From Candidatus Mediterraneibacter faecipullorum (GTDB lineage Bacteria; Bacillota; Clostridia; Lachnospirales; Lachnospiraceae): DNA of 35,296 nucleotides. The position numbers and the translations under genes are program-made. The stretch spans positions 1 through 35,296 of the forward strand of contig DWWO01000097.1 of the NCBI GenBank assembly GCA_019119675.1. The letters are read 5' to 3'. Positions 7,788 to 14,767 of the stretch are shown here, piece after piece (position 1 is the stretch's first letter; each line of letters opens with the position of its first letter). Under the pieces are notes generated by a model. The model did no database searches. It had not been told where the DNA came from and saw only the letters and a list, made by a program, of their open reading frames with translations.

Positions 7788-8648
7788 ATGGTTACGATAG
7801 AAAACAACTGTTTCTCCATTCCTCAGATCTGTGAGTCCGGGCAGTGTTTCCGGCTGGACGCTGTTTCAGAGGATACATATGAACTTTTAGCGGGCAGCAG
7901 GCATCTGAAGATCGGGATCCGGAAAAACCCGTCGGAGGCAGCAGGCGGAGATGGAAATGCAAATGCACATACACACGGAGAGACAGTCCTGTACTGTACA
8001 CAGGAAGAATATGAGACATTCTGGAAAGAGTATTTTGACCTTTCGGTGTCTTATTCGGATTATATAGACCAGATCGATGAGCAGGATGATTATCTGAAAA
8101 GCGCTGCTGAGTTTGGCAGCGGCATCCGGATCCTCAGGCAGGATACGTGGGAGATGATCATTACATTTATCCTCTCCCAGCAGAATAATATTCCCCGCAT
8201 CAAAGGCCTGATCCGAACCCTCAGTGAAAGGTACGGGAAGAGATGTGAGACGCCGGACGGAGGGATGTATTATACATTTCCCAGGGCTGAGGAACTTTCA
8301 CAGGCGACAGAAGAGGAATTAAGAGAACTGAAACTGGGATACCGAAGTAAATATATCTGTCAGACAGCAAAGATGATCGCCGGGGGCGGGATCGATCTGG
8401 ATGCCCTGAAAGAAATGGAATACACGGAAGCACGCACGGAGCTTATGAGGCTTTCCGGCATCGGCGGCAAGGTGGCTGACTGTATCTGTCTGTTCGCCCT
8501 GCACCAGATGGACGCCTTCCCGGTGGATACGCACATTAAGAAGGTGTTGGAGCTCCATTATCCGAGCGGCTTTCCCTTTGAGAAATATAAGGGATGTGCG
8601 GGAGTGATGCAGCAGTATATCTTTTATTACGATTTGAGGTACAGATAA
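7788..8648 (+). CDS. ogg: 8-oxoguanine DNA glycosylase / AP lyase, OGG1 type
   Basis: The enzyme excises oxidised guanine from DNA and nicks the abasic site. It has an N-terminal OGG domain (FSIPQICESGQCFRL), then the HhH-GPD domain: ILSQQNNIPRIKGLI, the hairpin LSGIGGKVADC with the catalytic Lys228, and FPVDTHIKK with the catalytic Asp247. Length (286 residues) fits the bacterial OGG1-like class. A Gly/Asn/His-rich insert (about 53-65) sits between strands of the first domain. ATG 7788 is preferred over an in-frame GTG at 7776, since GGAAGG (7778-7783) lies between the two, although spacing is short. A specificity like AlkA (alkylated bases) is the main alternative, but the GGKVADC and VDTH pattern favours OGG. 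Confidence 0.9.
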   Translation: MVTIENNCFSIPQICESGQCFRLDAVSEDTYELLAGSRHLKIGIRKNPSEAAGGDGNANAHTHGETVLYCTQEEYETFWKEYFDLSVSYSDYIDQIDEQDDYLKSAAEFGSGIRILRQDTWEMIITFILSQQNNIPRIKGLIRTLSERYGKRCETPDGGMYYTFPRAEELSQATEEELRELKLGYRSKYICQTAKMIAGGGIDLDALKEMEYTEARTELMRLSGIGGKVADCICLFALHQMDAFPVDTHIKKVLELHYPSGFPFEKYKGCAGVMQQYIFYYDLRYR

Positions 8649-8722
8649 AACAGGATGCCGCGGCAGAAGCACATAGCTGCGATGCAGGGAAATAAGCGGC
8701 AGAATCAGGAAAGGAGAAAAAG

Positions 8723-9253
8723 ATGGAGATACTTGTTGTAGTAGATATGCAGAAAGATTTTATCGACGGTTCCCTTGGTACGAAAGAAGCCGTTGCGATC
8801 GTCCCGGATGTCGTGGAGAAGATATGTAAGTTTGACGGGAAGGTGATCGCCACAAGAGATACGCATGCGGAGAATTATCTTGAAAGCGCAGAGGGAAAGC
8901 ATCTTCCGGTCGTGCACTGCGTGAAAGATACACCAGGGTGGCAGATCAATGGGGAAGTGGAAGAAGCCCTAAGGAGTAAAACGGAATTCAGGGTCATCGA
9001 TAAGCCCACGTTTGGAAGTGTGGAACTGGGCAAATATGTAAAGCAGTTAAATGATACTGTGGAGCCGGTTGAAAAGATCACGCTGGTCGGGCTGTGTACA
9101 GATATCTGTGTAATCTCAAATGCGCTGCTCTTGAAAGCATATCTGCCGGAAGTGCCGATCGAGGTTGACATTTCATGCTGCGCGGGCGTGACGCCTCAGA
9201 GCCATGAACAGGCGGCGGAGGCAATGAAGATGTGCCAGATTGAAATTGTGTAG
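8723..9253 (+). CDS. Cysteine hydrolase, nicotinamidase/isochorismatase family
   Basis: This 176-residue protein is an isochorismatase-fold amidase, probably a nicotinamidase that converts nicotinamide to nicotinate for NAD salvage. Visible motifs: VVVDMQKDFIDG with catalytic Asp8, ATRDTHAENY carrying the Asp-x-His metal ligands typical of nicotinamidases, HCVKDTPGW, a lysine in VIDKPTFGS, and the nucleophile Cys129 in LCTDICV. An AAAGGAG ribosome site precedes the ATG. The substrate is not certain from sequence alone, because ureidoacrylate and other amidases share the same triad; the metal-site motif favours nicotinamidase. It lies 74 bp downstream of the glycosylase gene and could share its transcript. 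Confidence 0.85.
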   Translation: MEILVVVDMQKDFIDGSLGTKEAVAIVPDVVEKICKFDGKVIATRDTHAENYLESAEGKHLPVVHCVKDTPGWQINGEVEEALRSKTEFRVIDKPTFGSVELGKYVKQLNDTVEPVEKITLVGLCTDICVISNALLLKAYLPEVPIEVDISCCAGVTPQSHEQAAEAMKMCQIEIV

Positions 9254-9327
9254 ATTCGCTGTCAGGTGAGTGCTGCGGCAAAGAGTTTTAAAAACATTAC
9301 AGAAAGACAGGAAAAGGAGAGGGATGT

Positions 9328-10509
9328 ATGGAGAATTTTCAGTATTATACGCCGACTAAAGTTGTGTTTGGAAAGGGAACCGAGGACCAGACCGGGCAGC
9401 TTGTGGCAGAGCAGGGCTGCCGGAAAGTGCTTGTCCACTACGGGAGCGGCAGTGTGGTAAGAAGCGGGCTGCTGGACCGTATATACCGTTCTCTTGACGA
9501 GGCAGGTATCCCATATGTGTCTCTGGGAGGAGTCGTGCCGAATCCCCGGCTGTCTCTTGTATATGAGGGGATTGAGCTCTGCAAAAGGGAAAATGCAGAC
9601 TTCATTCTGGCTGTAGGCGGCGGCAGTGTGATCGATTCCGCCAAAGCCATCGGTTACGGCGTAGCGAATGGAGGGGATGTATGGGACTTCTACGAGAAAA
9701 AACGAACCGCACAGAGCTGTCTTCCGATCGGTGTGGTCCTGACGATCGCAGCGGCAGGCTCAGAGATGAGCGATTCTTCGGTCATAACGAATGAGAACGG
9801 ATGGCTGAAGCGGGGATACAGCAGCAATTACGGGAGAGCAAGATTTGCCGTCATGGATCCTGAGCTTACCATGACACTGCCGAAATACCAGACTGCCAGC
9901 GGGTGCGTTGATATTATGATGCACACAATGGAGCGCTATTTCAATCAGTGTGAGAACATGGAGATGACAGACGGGATCAGCGAGCATCTGATCCGGACGG
10001 TGATGAAAAACGCGAAGATCCTGATGACAGAACCGGACAATTACAATGCCAGGGCAGAGGTAATGTGGGCCGGAAGTCTTTCCCATAATGGTCTGACCGG
10101 ATGCGGGACGGACGGCGGCGACTGGGCGAGCCATCAGCTGGAGCATGAGCTCGGCGGGATGTTCGATGTGGCTCACGGAGCCGGACTTGCGGCAGTCTGG
10201 GGAAGCTGGGCGCGATATGTGATGGATGCGGCTCCGAACCGTTTCGCAAAGTTTGCAGTCAATGTCATGGGTGTGGAGCCGGAAGCGGATGAAATCATGA
10301 CAGCGGTAAGAGGAATAGAAGCAATGGAAGACTTTTATCGTGCTCTTGATATGCCGGTGAGCATCCGGGATATGGGCATTGAACCCGGTGAGGAACAGAT
10401 GAAAGAGCTGGCAGAAAAGTGCAGTCATTTCGGTAAGCGGACAATTGGCTGTGTCAAGAAACTTGACAAAGAAGATATGTACCGGATTTATAAGAATGCG
10501 AGAGGGTGA
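9328..10509 (+). CDS. Iron-containing alcohol dehydrogenase (butanol dehydrogenase / YqhD-like)
   Basis: These enzymes reduce aldehydes to alcohols with NAD(P)H. The 393-residue protein opens with FQYYTPTKVVFGKGT, has the GGGSVIDSAKAIGYG nucleotide-binding loop near residues 95-110, and metal-ligand regions in GCVDIMMHTMERYF and in ASHQLEHELGGMFDVAHGAGLA (His ligands). This pattern is closest to the butanol-dehydrogenase/YqhD subgroup of family III ADHs. GGAGAGGG precedes the ATG. Placed beside a nitroreductase and a DNA-repair glycosylase it could serve in aldehyde detoxification as well as fermentation; that role is inference. Confidence 0.92.
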   Translation: MENFQYYTPTKVVFGKGTEDQTGQLVAEQGCRKVLVHYGSGSVVRSGLLDRIYRSLDEAGIPYVSLGGVVPNPRLSLVYEGIELCKRENADFILAVGGGSVIDSAKAIGYGVANGGDVWDFYEKKRTAQSCLPIGVVLTIAAAGSEMSDSSVITNENGWLKRGYSSNYGRARFAVMDPELTMTLPKYQTASGCVDIMMHTMERYFNQCENMEMTDGISEHLIRTVMKNAKILMTEPDNYNARAEVMWAGSLSHNGLTGCGTDGGDWASHQLEHELGGMFDVAHGAGLAAVWGSWARYVMDAAPNRFAKFAVNVMGVEPEADEIMTAVRGIEAMEDFYRALDMPVSIRDMGIEPGEEQMKELAEKCSHFGKRTIGCVKKLDKEDMYRIYKNARG

Positions 10510-10515
10510 TCAGAG

Positions 10516-10815
10516 ATGAATACGGTAGAGATGCTGGACGAACTGCAGAACAAGGCTCTGCATGATGAGAAAGTGAAAAACAGGTTTTTAAAGACAAAGG
10601 AAGAGGAAGATTCCCTGGGGGCTTTCTGCCGTGCCTGCCGGGAACTGGGATATGAGATTTATCCGATGGATGTTGTTCAGGCAGGTGATGAGTTTTACGC
10701 TACAATGAAACGCAGCACCAACGGCGGTGGGGAAAATTCTCCGAAGCTGGAAGGTGAGGATGACCTTTATGAGATGTTTTTCGCCAGTCTGGAACAGGCG
10801 GAGATTTTAAGATGA
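10516..10815 (+). CDS. Nif11-like small protein
   Basis: A 99-residue acidic protein begins 6 bp after the alcohol dehydrogenase stop. Its first 65 residues resemble a Nif11-type helical domain: a MLDELQNKALHDEKVKNRFL helix, then AFCRACRELGYEIYPMDV. The second half has NGGGENSP followed by an acidic stretch and a terminal YEMFFASLEQAE helix. Nif11 domains occur in nitrogen-fixation proteins and as leader sequences of modified peptides. No peptide-modifying enzyme is nearby and the C-terminus is not Cys/Ser/Thr-rich, so a peptide precursor is not supported. It more likely forms a small accessory protein to its redox neighbours. Family match is by eye. Confidence 0.55.
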   Translation: MNTVEMLDELQNKALHDEKVKNRFLKTKEEEDSLGAFCRACRELGYEIYPMDVVQAGDEFYATMKRSTNGGGENSPKLEGEDDLYEMFFASLEQAEILR

Positions 10816-10829
10816 AGGAGGAAATGATC

Positions 10830-11354
10830 ATGGAATCAACATTGAAAGACTTAAAAGAGAGAAGAAGTATCCGTGCCTATAAACCGGAGCAGATCAAAGA
10901 AGAGGAGCTGCAGAAGATCCTTGAGGCGGGGACTTATGCTCCGACAGGGATGGGAATGCAGTCGCCGAAGATCGTGGCGGTACAGGATAAGGAGACGAGA
11001 GATTACCTGTCTGAGCTGAACGCAAAGTATCTGGGAAGTGATTCCGATCCGTTCTACGGGGCGCCGACAGTGCTTGTCGTACTCGCATCGAAGGAACGTC
11101 CTACATGTGTGGAGGACGGTTCACTTGTGATGGGCAATCTGATGAATGCGGCGTATGCTGTTGGCGTGGGCTCCTGCTGGATTCACCGTGCGAGAGAAGT
11201 GTTTGACTCGGAAGAGGGAAAAGCTCTTCTGAAGAAATGGGGGATCGAAGGAGACTATATCGGCGTAGGGCATTGTATCCTCGGATATCCGGCGGACGGG
11301 GCAGTGCCGCAGGCGAAGCCGAGAAAAGATGATTATGTCGTTTATGTGAGGTAG
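10830..11354 (+). CDS. Nitroreductase family protein (FMN-dependent)
   Basis: This 174-residue protein is a compact FMN-binding oxidoreductase. Seen: an opening LKDLKERRSIRAYKPEQI with the Arg-Arg-Ser-x-Arg FMN phosphate-binding motif, AGTYAPTGMGMQSPKIVAV, a central APTVLVVLAS strand, the GNLMNAAYAVGVGSCWIH helix, and VGHCILGYP near the end. Substrate unknown; relatives reduce quinones, nitro compounds or flavins. ATG 10830 is chosen because AAGGAGG (10815-10821) is 8 bp upstream; an ATG at 10812 overlaps the previous stop codon and would add six residues. It probably forms an operon with the two preceding genes and with fluC, whose start lies 4 bp after this stop. Confidence 0.9.
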   Translation: MESTLKDLKERRSIRAYKPEQIKEEELQKILEAGTYAPTGMGMQSPKIVAVQDKETRDYLSELNAKYLGSDSDPFYGAPTVLVVLASKERPTCVEDGSLVMGNLMNAAYAVGVGSCWIHRAREVFDSEEGKALLKKWGIEGDYIGVGHCILGYPADGAVPQAKPRKDDYVVYVR

Positions 11355-11358
11355 CGTA

Positions 11359-11724
11359 ATGGCTGGATTTGTGTGCGTCGGGATCGGCGGGGCAGCAGGC
11401 GCAATGCTCAGATATGCCATCAGCCTGATCCCTTTTAAAGGCAGCTTTCCCGTGCTTACGCTGCTCACAAATATACTGGGAGCGCTGGCTATCGGTATCA
11501 TTGCCGGAGCTGCGGCGAGAAAGGGGCTCCCGCAGAATGCCGTCTTGTTTCTTAAGACTGGTGTGTGCGGAGGCTTTACAACATTTTCCACATTTTCGCT
11601 GGAGGCTTATAATCTGCTGGAACAGGGGGATGTCAAAGCGTCGGTCCTGTATGTAGTCCTGAGTGTGGGCTGCTGTCTGGCAGGTGTGGCGGCAGGAATG
11701 TACGCGGCAGAACATATCATATAA
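11359..11724 (+). CDS. fluC: Fluoride-specific ion channel FluC/CrcB
   Basis: FluC is a small dual-topology membrane protein that exports toxic fluoride. The 121-residue sequence has four membrane helices and family motifs: GGAAGAMLRYAIS near the N-terminus, LLTNILGALAIG around residue 35, and GVCGGFTTFSTFSLEAY around residue 70, containing the Phe residues and the TTFST segment that line the pore. Only one fluC gene is present here; many Firmicutes carry a tandem pair. I saw no fluoride riboswitch directly upstream, consistent with its being a downstream gene in an operon. The ribosome site is weak (GAGGTAG inside the preceding stop region), suggesting coupling to the nitroreductase gene. 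Confidence 0.93.
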   Translation: MAGFVCVGIGGAAGAMLRYAISLIPFKGSFPVLTLLTNILGALAIGIIAGAAARKGLPQNAVLFLKTGVCGGFTTFSTFSLEAYNLLEQGDVKASVLYVVLSVGCCLAGVAAGMYAAEHII

Positions 11725-11806
11725 AATTTATGTAGTAGCGGAAATTGTTTTTTGATGATACAATAAGGGGCAGCAGATGCAGGACATGTGCAGAAAGGAG
11801 AGCACA

Positions 11807-13060
11807 ATGGAAGAAACATACATGGAAATGCTTACACGACGTGCGAAGAGCGCTGCCACAGAAGCGGCGAAGCTGGGAACGGAAGAGAAAAACAGAGGGC
11901 TTCTTTCAGTGGCAAACGAACTGATCTCGCAGCAGGATGTAATCCTTGCAGAAAATGAGAAGGATCTTACAGCAGCCAGAGAGAAAGGCATCAAGCAGTC
12001 TCTGATCGACAGGCTGGCTCTTTCGGAAAAGAGGATCGCTGATATGGCGGAGGGATTAAGGCAGATTGCCGGGCTTGAGGATCCGATCGGTGAAGTTTTG
12101 TATATGAAGACGAGGCCGAATGGCCTTCGGATCGGGCAGAAAAGAGTGCCCCTCGGTGTTGTGGGGATCATCTATGAGTCCCGCCCGAACGTGACGGCAG
12201 ATGCTTTCGGGCTCTGCTTTAAGACGGGAAATGCAGTTATCCTGCGCGGCGGAAGTGATGCTATCCACTCTAATCAGGCAATCGTCCACGCAATCAAGAC
12301 GGGGCTGCGCAAAGAGCGGCTCTGCCAGGATATGGTCGTACTGGTGGAGGATACAAGCCGCGATGTTGTGAATGATATGATGAAAATGCACGGAGGTATC
12401 GACGTCCTGATCCCGAGGGGCGGTGCGGGGCTGATCGCAAATGTTGTGGAGAACAGCACGGTGCCCGTAATCGAGACCGGTACGGGAAACTGTCATGTCT
12501 ATGTAGATGAGACGGCTGATATCCGGATGGCGGCTGACATTGTGGAGAATGCAAAGACACAGCGTATGGGTGTATGTAATGCCTGCGAATCTCTCGTCGT
12601 CCACAGCGGGATTGCTGAAGCAGCTCTTCCGCAGATCGTGCAGAAGTTAAAGAACCATGATGTGGAGATCCGCGGGGATGAAAGGGCGCGGGAAATATGT
12701 GGGGAAATCATCCCGGCGACAGAAGAAGACTGGGGCACAGAGTATCTGGACGCTATTATATCCGTGAAGATCGTGGATTCCATTGATGAGGCGATCGCCC
12801 ATATCAATAAATATAATACCGGGCATTCCGAGTCCATTATTACGAAAGACTATGATAATGCACTGAAATTCCAGGATGAAATCGATGCGGCGGCAGTGTA
12901 TGTGAACGCATCCACCAGATTTACCGATGGATTTGAGTTCGGATTCGGTGCGGAGATTGGCATCAGCACCCAGAAACTCCATGCAAGGGGACCGATGGGG
13001 CTTGAGGCGCTGACTACAACAAAATATATCATCTTCGGGAACGGACAGATCAGGAAATAA
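11807..13060 (+). CDS. proA: Glutamate-5-semialdehyde dehydrogenase (gamma-glutamyl phosphate reductase)
   Basis: ProA reduces gamma-glutamyl phosphate to glutamate semialdehyde, the second step of proline synthesis. The 417-residue protein shows the aldehyde-dehydrogenase fold: [55 protein letters not shown], and the catalytic Cys260 in GVCNACES. The C-terminus has [28 protein letters not shown] 11807 is supported by AAAGGAG (11794-11800). Upstream in-frame ATG 11777 lacks a site. proB, usually adjacent, is not in this window, so glutamate kinase must be encoded elsewhere. A terminator follows 22 bp after the stop. Confidence 0.95.
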   Translation: MEETYMEMLTRRAKSAATEAAKLGTEEKNRGLLSVANELISQQDVILAENEKDLTAAREKGIKQSLIDRLALSEKRIADMAEGLRQIAGLEDPIGEVLYMKTRPNGLRIGQKRVPLGVVGIIYESRPNVTADAFGLCFKTGNAVILRGGSDAIHSNQAIVHAIKTGLRKERLCQDMVVLVEDTSRDVVNDMMKMHGGIDVLIPRGGAGLIANVVENSTVPVIETGTGNCHVYVDETADIRMAADIVENAKTQRMGVCNACESLVVHSGIAEAALPQIVQKLKNHDVEIRGDERAREICGEIIPATEEDWGTEYLDAIISVKIVDSIDEAIAHINKYNTGHSESIITKDYDNALKFQDEIDAAAVYVNASTRFTDGFEFGFGAEIGISTQKLHARGPMGLEALTTTKYIIFGNGQIRK

Positions 13061-13081
13061 AATAGAAAAGAATTTATAATA

Positions 13082-13131
13082 TCAGGCGGAGCGTCAGAGA
13101 CTTTAAAACTTCTGACACTCCGCCTGAGCAT
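13082..13131. terminator. Bidirectional terminator between proA and the convergent ABC cluster
   Basis: A 17-bp stem with one mismatch (arms 13082-13098 and 13111-13127, core TCAGGCGGAG / CTCCGCCTGA) lies between convergent genes. Flanking T/A runs are short on both sides. Confidence 0.78.
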
Positions 13132-13161
13132 TTTGTGAAAATTGTGTTCCAAAGAGACGGA

Positions 13162-14085
13162 TCATCTTCCGCCTGCCTGCCATCTTCTCCAGACAAAATA
13201 TCCCCCAAAAGCAAACAGGAAAGCCAGGACAAGATATATGAACAGTCCGACCTGATATGATGCCAGATAAGTGCCGAAGAATGGAACCAGGCGATGATCA
13301 ATCAGACCTCCGGCCACCGAGATCAGCTTTGCGGGGCAGTAACTCCATATCTGTGACAGCACGCGGAACTGTCCGGGTATGTTTAAAAAAGAACTGATCA
13401 GTAAGAAACCGATGAGGACGCCCATAGCAGGGATACTGCTTCGGAAATGTTCCGTCAGGTACAGGGATGCGCAGCCCAGCATAATAGCGGCAGCAATACT
13501 GATGCCGAGCAGGATGAGTACAGACTGACCTGCAGTAAGTTTCCACGTACAATCGAGTATATGGAACTGTATTTGCGCACTGAATCCCTCGGTCCCGTAG
13601 ATTACGAATGAAGGGACAGCAAAGGAGATGAACAGGAGCAGTGCGGCAGCTACAGAAAATATAACGGCAGTAAACAGTTTTGCAAGGAAAGCCGGGCGTC
13701 TGCCAAACCGTGTGCACAGAATGATCTGGTCAGTCTTTCGGGAGTGTTCCTCTGCGGATACAGGAGGGATGCACACTGCAGTAAGGAAGGAAACCATGAC
13801 AGAGAGGATTGTAAAGGTGGCAAGAATGGACTTATAACTTCCACAGTACCGGTAGATAAACGGTGTGGTGATATCTTCTTCCTGTGCAGTGAGAAAAGCT
13901 TTTTCTTCATCAGAGAGAGATTCCTGCGCCCATCGTGCCTGGAGATAATCCTTTCTCAGATCATAGAGCTGCGCAGCTGTGCCAGTGTAGTATGGTATGC
14001 CGTTATCATTGTTCGAGGATATAACAGTCATTTGCCGGCAGATTTTGGGATGTCTGCTCGGATGGCTTGAAATTGTTATCATCAA
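13162..14085 (-). CDS. ABC-2 type transporter permease, apparently N-terminally truncated
   Basis: The protein is the membrane part of the ABC transporter encoded just upstream on the minus strand. It has about five hydrophobic segments (about 90-110, 135-165, 185-210, 220-240, 280-300), with EEHSRKTDQIILCTRFGRRPAFLAK after the first, the cytoplasmic loop typical of ABC-2 permeases. The N-terminal 35 residues have no membrane helix; they read antiparallel-free through the ATPase 3' end in another frame (80-bp overlap). The YYTGTAAQLYDL region next to it is normally preceded by a first membrane helix in related permeases. A deletion removing that helix is therefore likely. Start is uncertain: ATG 14085 or ATG 14031, neither with a good ribosome site. 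Function may be impaired. Confidence 0.7.
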   Translation of the reverse strand: MMITISSHPSRHPKICRQMTVISSNNDNGIPYYTGTAAQLYDLRKDYLQARWAQESLSDEEKAFLTAQEEDITTPFIYRYCGSYKSILATFTILSVMVSFLTAVCIPPVSAEEHSRKTDQIILCTRFGRRPAFLAKLFTAVIFSVAAALLLFISFAVPSFVIYGTEGFSAQIQFHILDCTWKLTAGQSVLILLGISIAAAIMLGCASLYLTEHFRSSIPAMGVLIGFLLISSFLNIPGQFRVLSQIWSYCPAKLISVAGGLIDHRLVPFFGTYLASYQVGLFIYLVLAFLFAFGGYFVWRRWQAGGR

Positions 14086-14767
14086 ACTGTTCCAGATAAA
14101 ATTCTTTCAGATTCTCCCCGATATCCTCATGTGTTCCATTGAAGATCAGGCGGCCGTCTTTCATCATGAGGATACGGTCTGCTATCAGTTCAATGTCGGA
14201 TACGATATGGGTGGAGAGAAGGACGATGCTTTCCTGTCCGAGCCGGTCGATCATTTCCCGGAATCGGACGCGCTCTTTCGGATCAAGTCCGGCTGTGGGC
14301 TCGTCGAGCACAAGAAGCTTGGGCCGGTTTAAGAGTGCCTGCGCGATGCCCAGACGCTGTTTCATTCCGCCGGAATATGTCTTGATCTTCTGTTTTTTAT
14401 GCGATTCAAGTCCTACCAGGGTCAGAAGCTCTCCGGTGCGGCAGCGGGAGTCGGTTTTGCGCAGCCCTTTGAGTGCAGCCATATACATTAGAAAGTCTTC
14501 GGCGGTAAAGGCGGGATAATAGCCAAAATCCTGAGGGAGATATCCGAGGATACTCCGGTATTCTTCCGTGGATACATCTGCCCTTCCGAAAGTTACTGTG
14601 CCGCTGTCCGGGCGCAGGATGCCGCAGATCATGCGCATGAGAGTCGTTTTCCCGGCTCCGTTGGCGCCCAGCAGTCCGTGAACCCCTTTCCCGAGAGTAA
14701 GAGAGATCCGGTCCACGGCGATTTTATTTTTATAATGCTTGCTCAGCCGGTCAATGTGAAGTTCCAT
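14006..14767 (-). CDS. ABC transporter ATP-binding protein
   Basis: The 253-residue ATPase powers the ABC-2 exporter encoded with it. All core motifs are intact: Walker A (LLGANGAGKTTLM), Q-loop (YLPQDFGYYP), signature YSGGMKQRLGIAQALL, Walker B LLVLDEPTAGLDP and the H-loop LLSTHIVSD. The start is ATG 14767 with a well-placed GGAGGA ribosome site; the longer upstream reading frame is antisense-like sequence of the preceding gene. The gene begins inside the end of the sigma/membrane protein gene (25-bp overlap), indicating coupling. The C-terminal tail after EFYLEQFDDNN looks aberrant and may reflect the same rearrangement that shortened the permease. Substrate unknown; relatives export peptides, drugs or antibiotics. 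Confidence 0.92.
   Translation of the reverse strand: MELHIDRLSKHYKNKIAVDRISLTLGKGVHGLLGANGAGKTTLMRMICGILRPDSGTVTFGRADVSTEEYRSILGYLPQDFGYYPAFTAEDFLMYMAALKGLRKTDSRCRTGELLTLVGLESHKKQKIKTYSGGMKQRLGIAQALLNRPKLLVLDEPTAGLDPKERVRFREMIDRLGQESIVLLSTHIVSDIELIADRILMMKDGRLIFNGTHEDIGENLKEFYLEQFDDNNFKPSEQTSQNLPANDCYILEQ

Noticed and set aside
9760-10428. Minus-strand open frame antisense to the Fe-ADH
   Set aside because: The sense frame has full dehydrogenase motifs; the antisense product is His/Arg-rich and has no recognisable domain.
10516-10815. Ribosomally made peptide precursor with a Nif11 leader
   Set aside because: The tail lacks Cys/Ser/Thr-rich core sequence and no modification or export genes are nearby.
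11724-11806. Promoter for proA at TACAAT (11759-11764)
   Set aside because: The -10 box is acceptable but no -35 match lies at 16-18 bp spacing, so the site was not listed.
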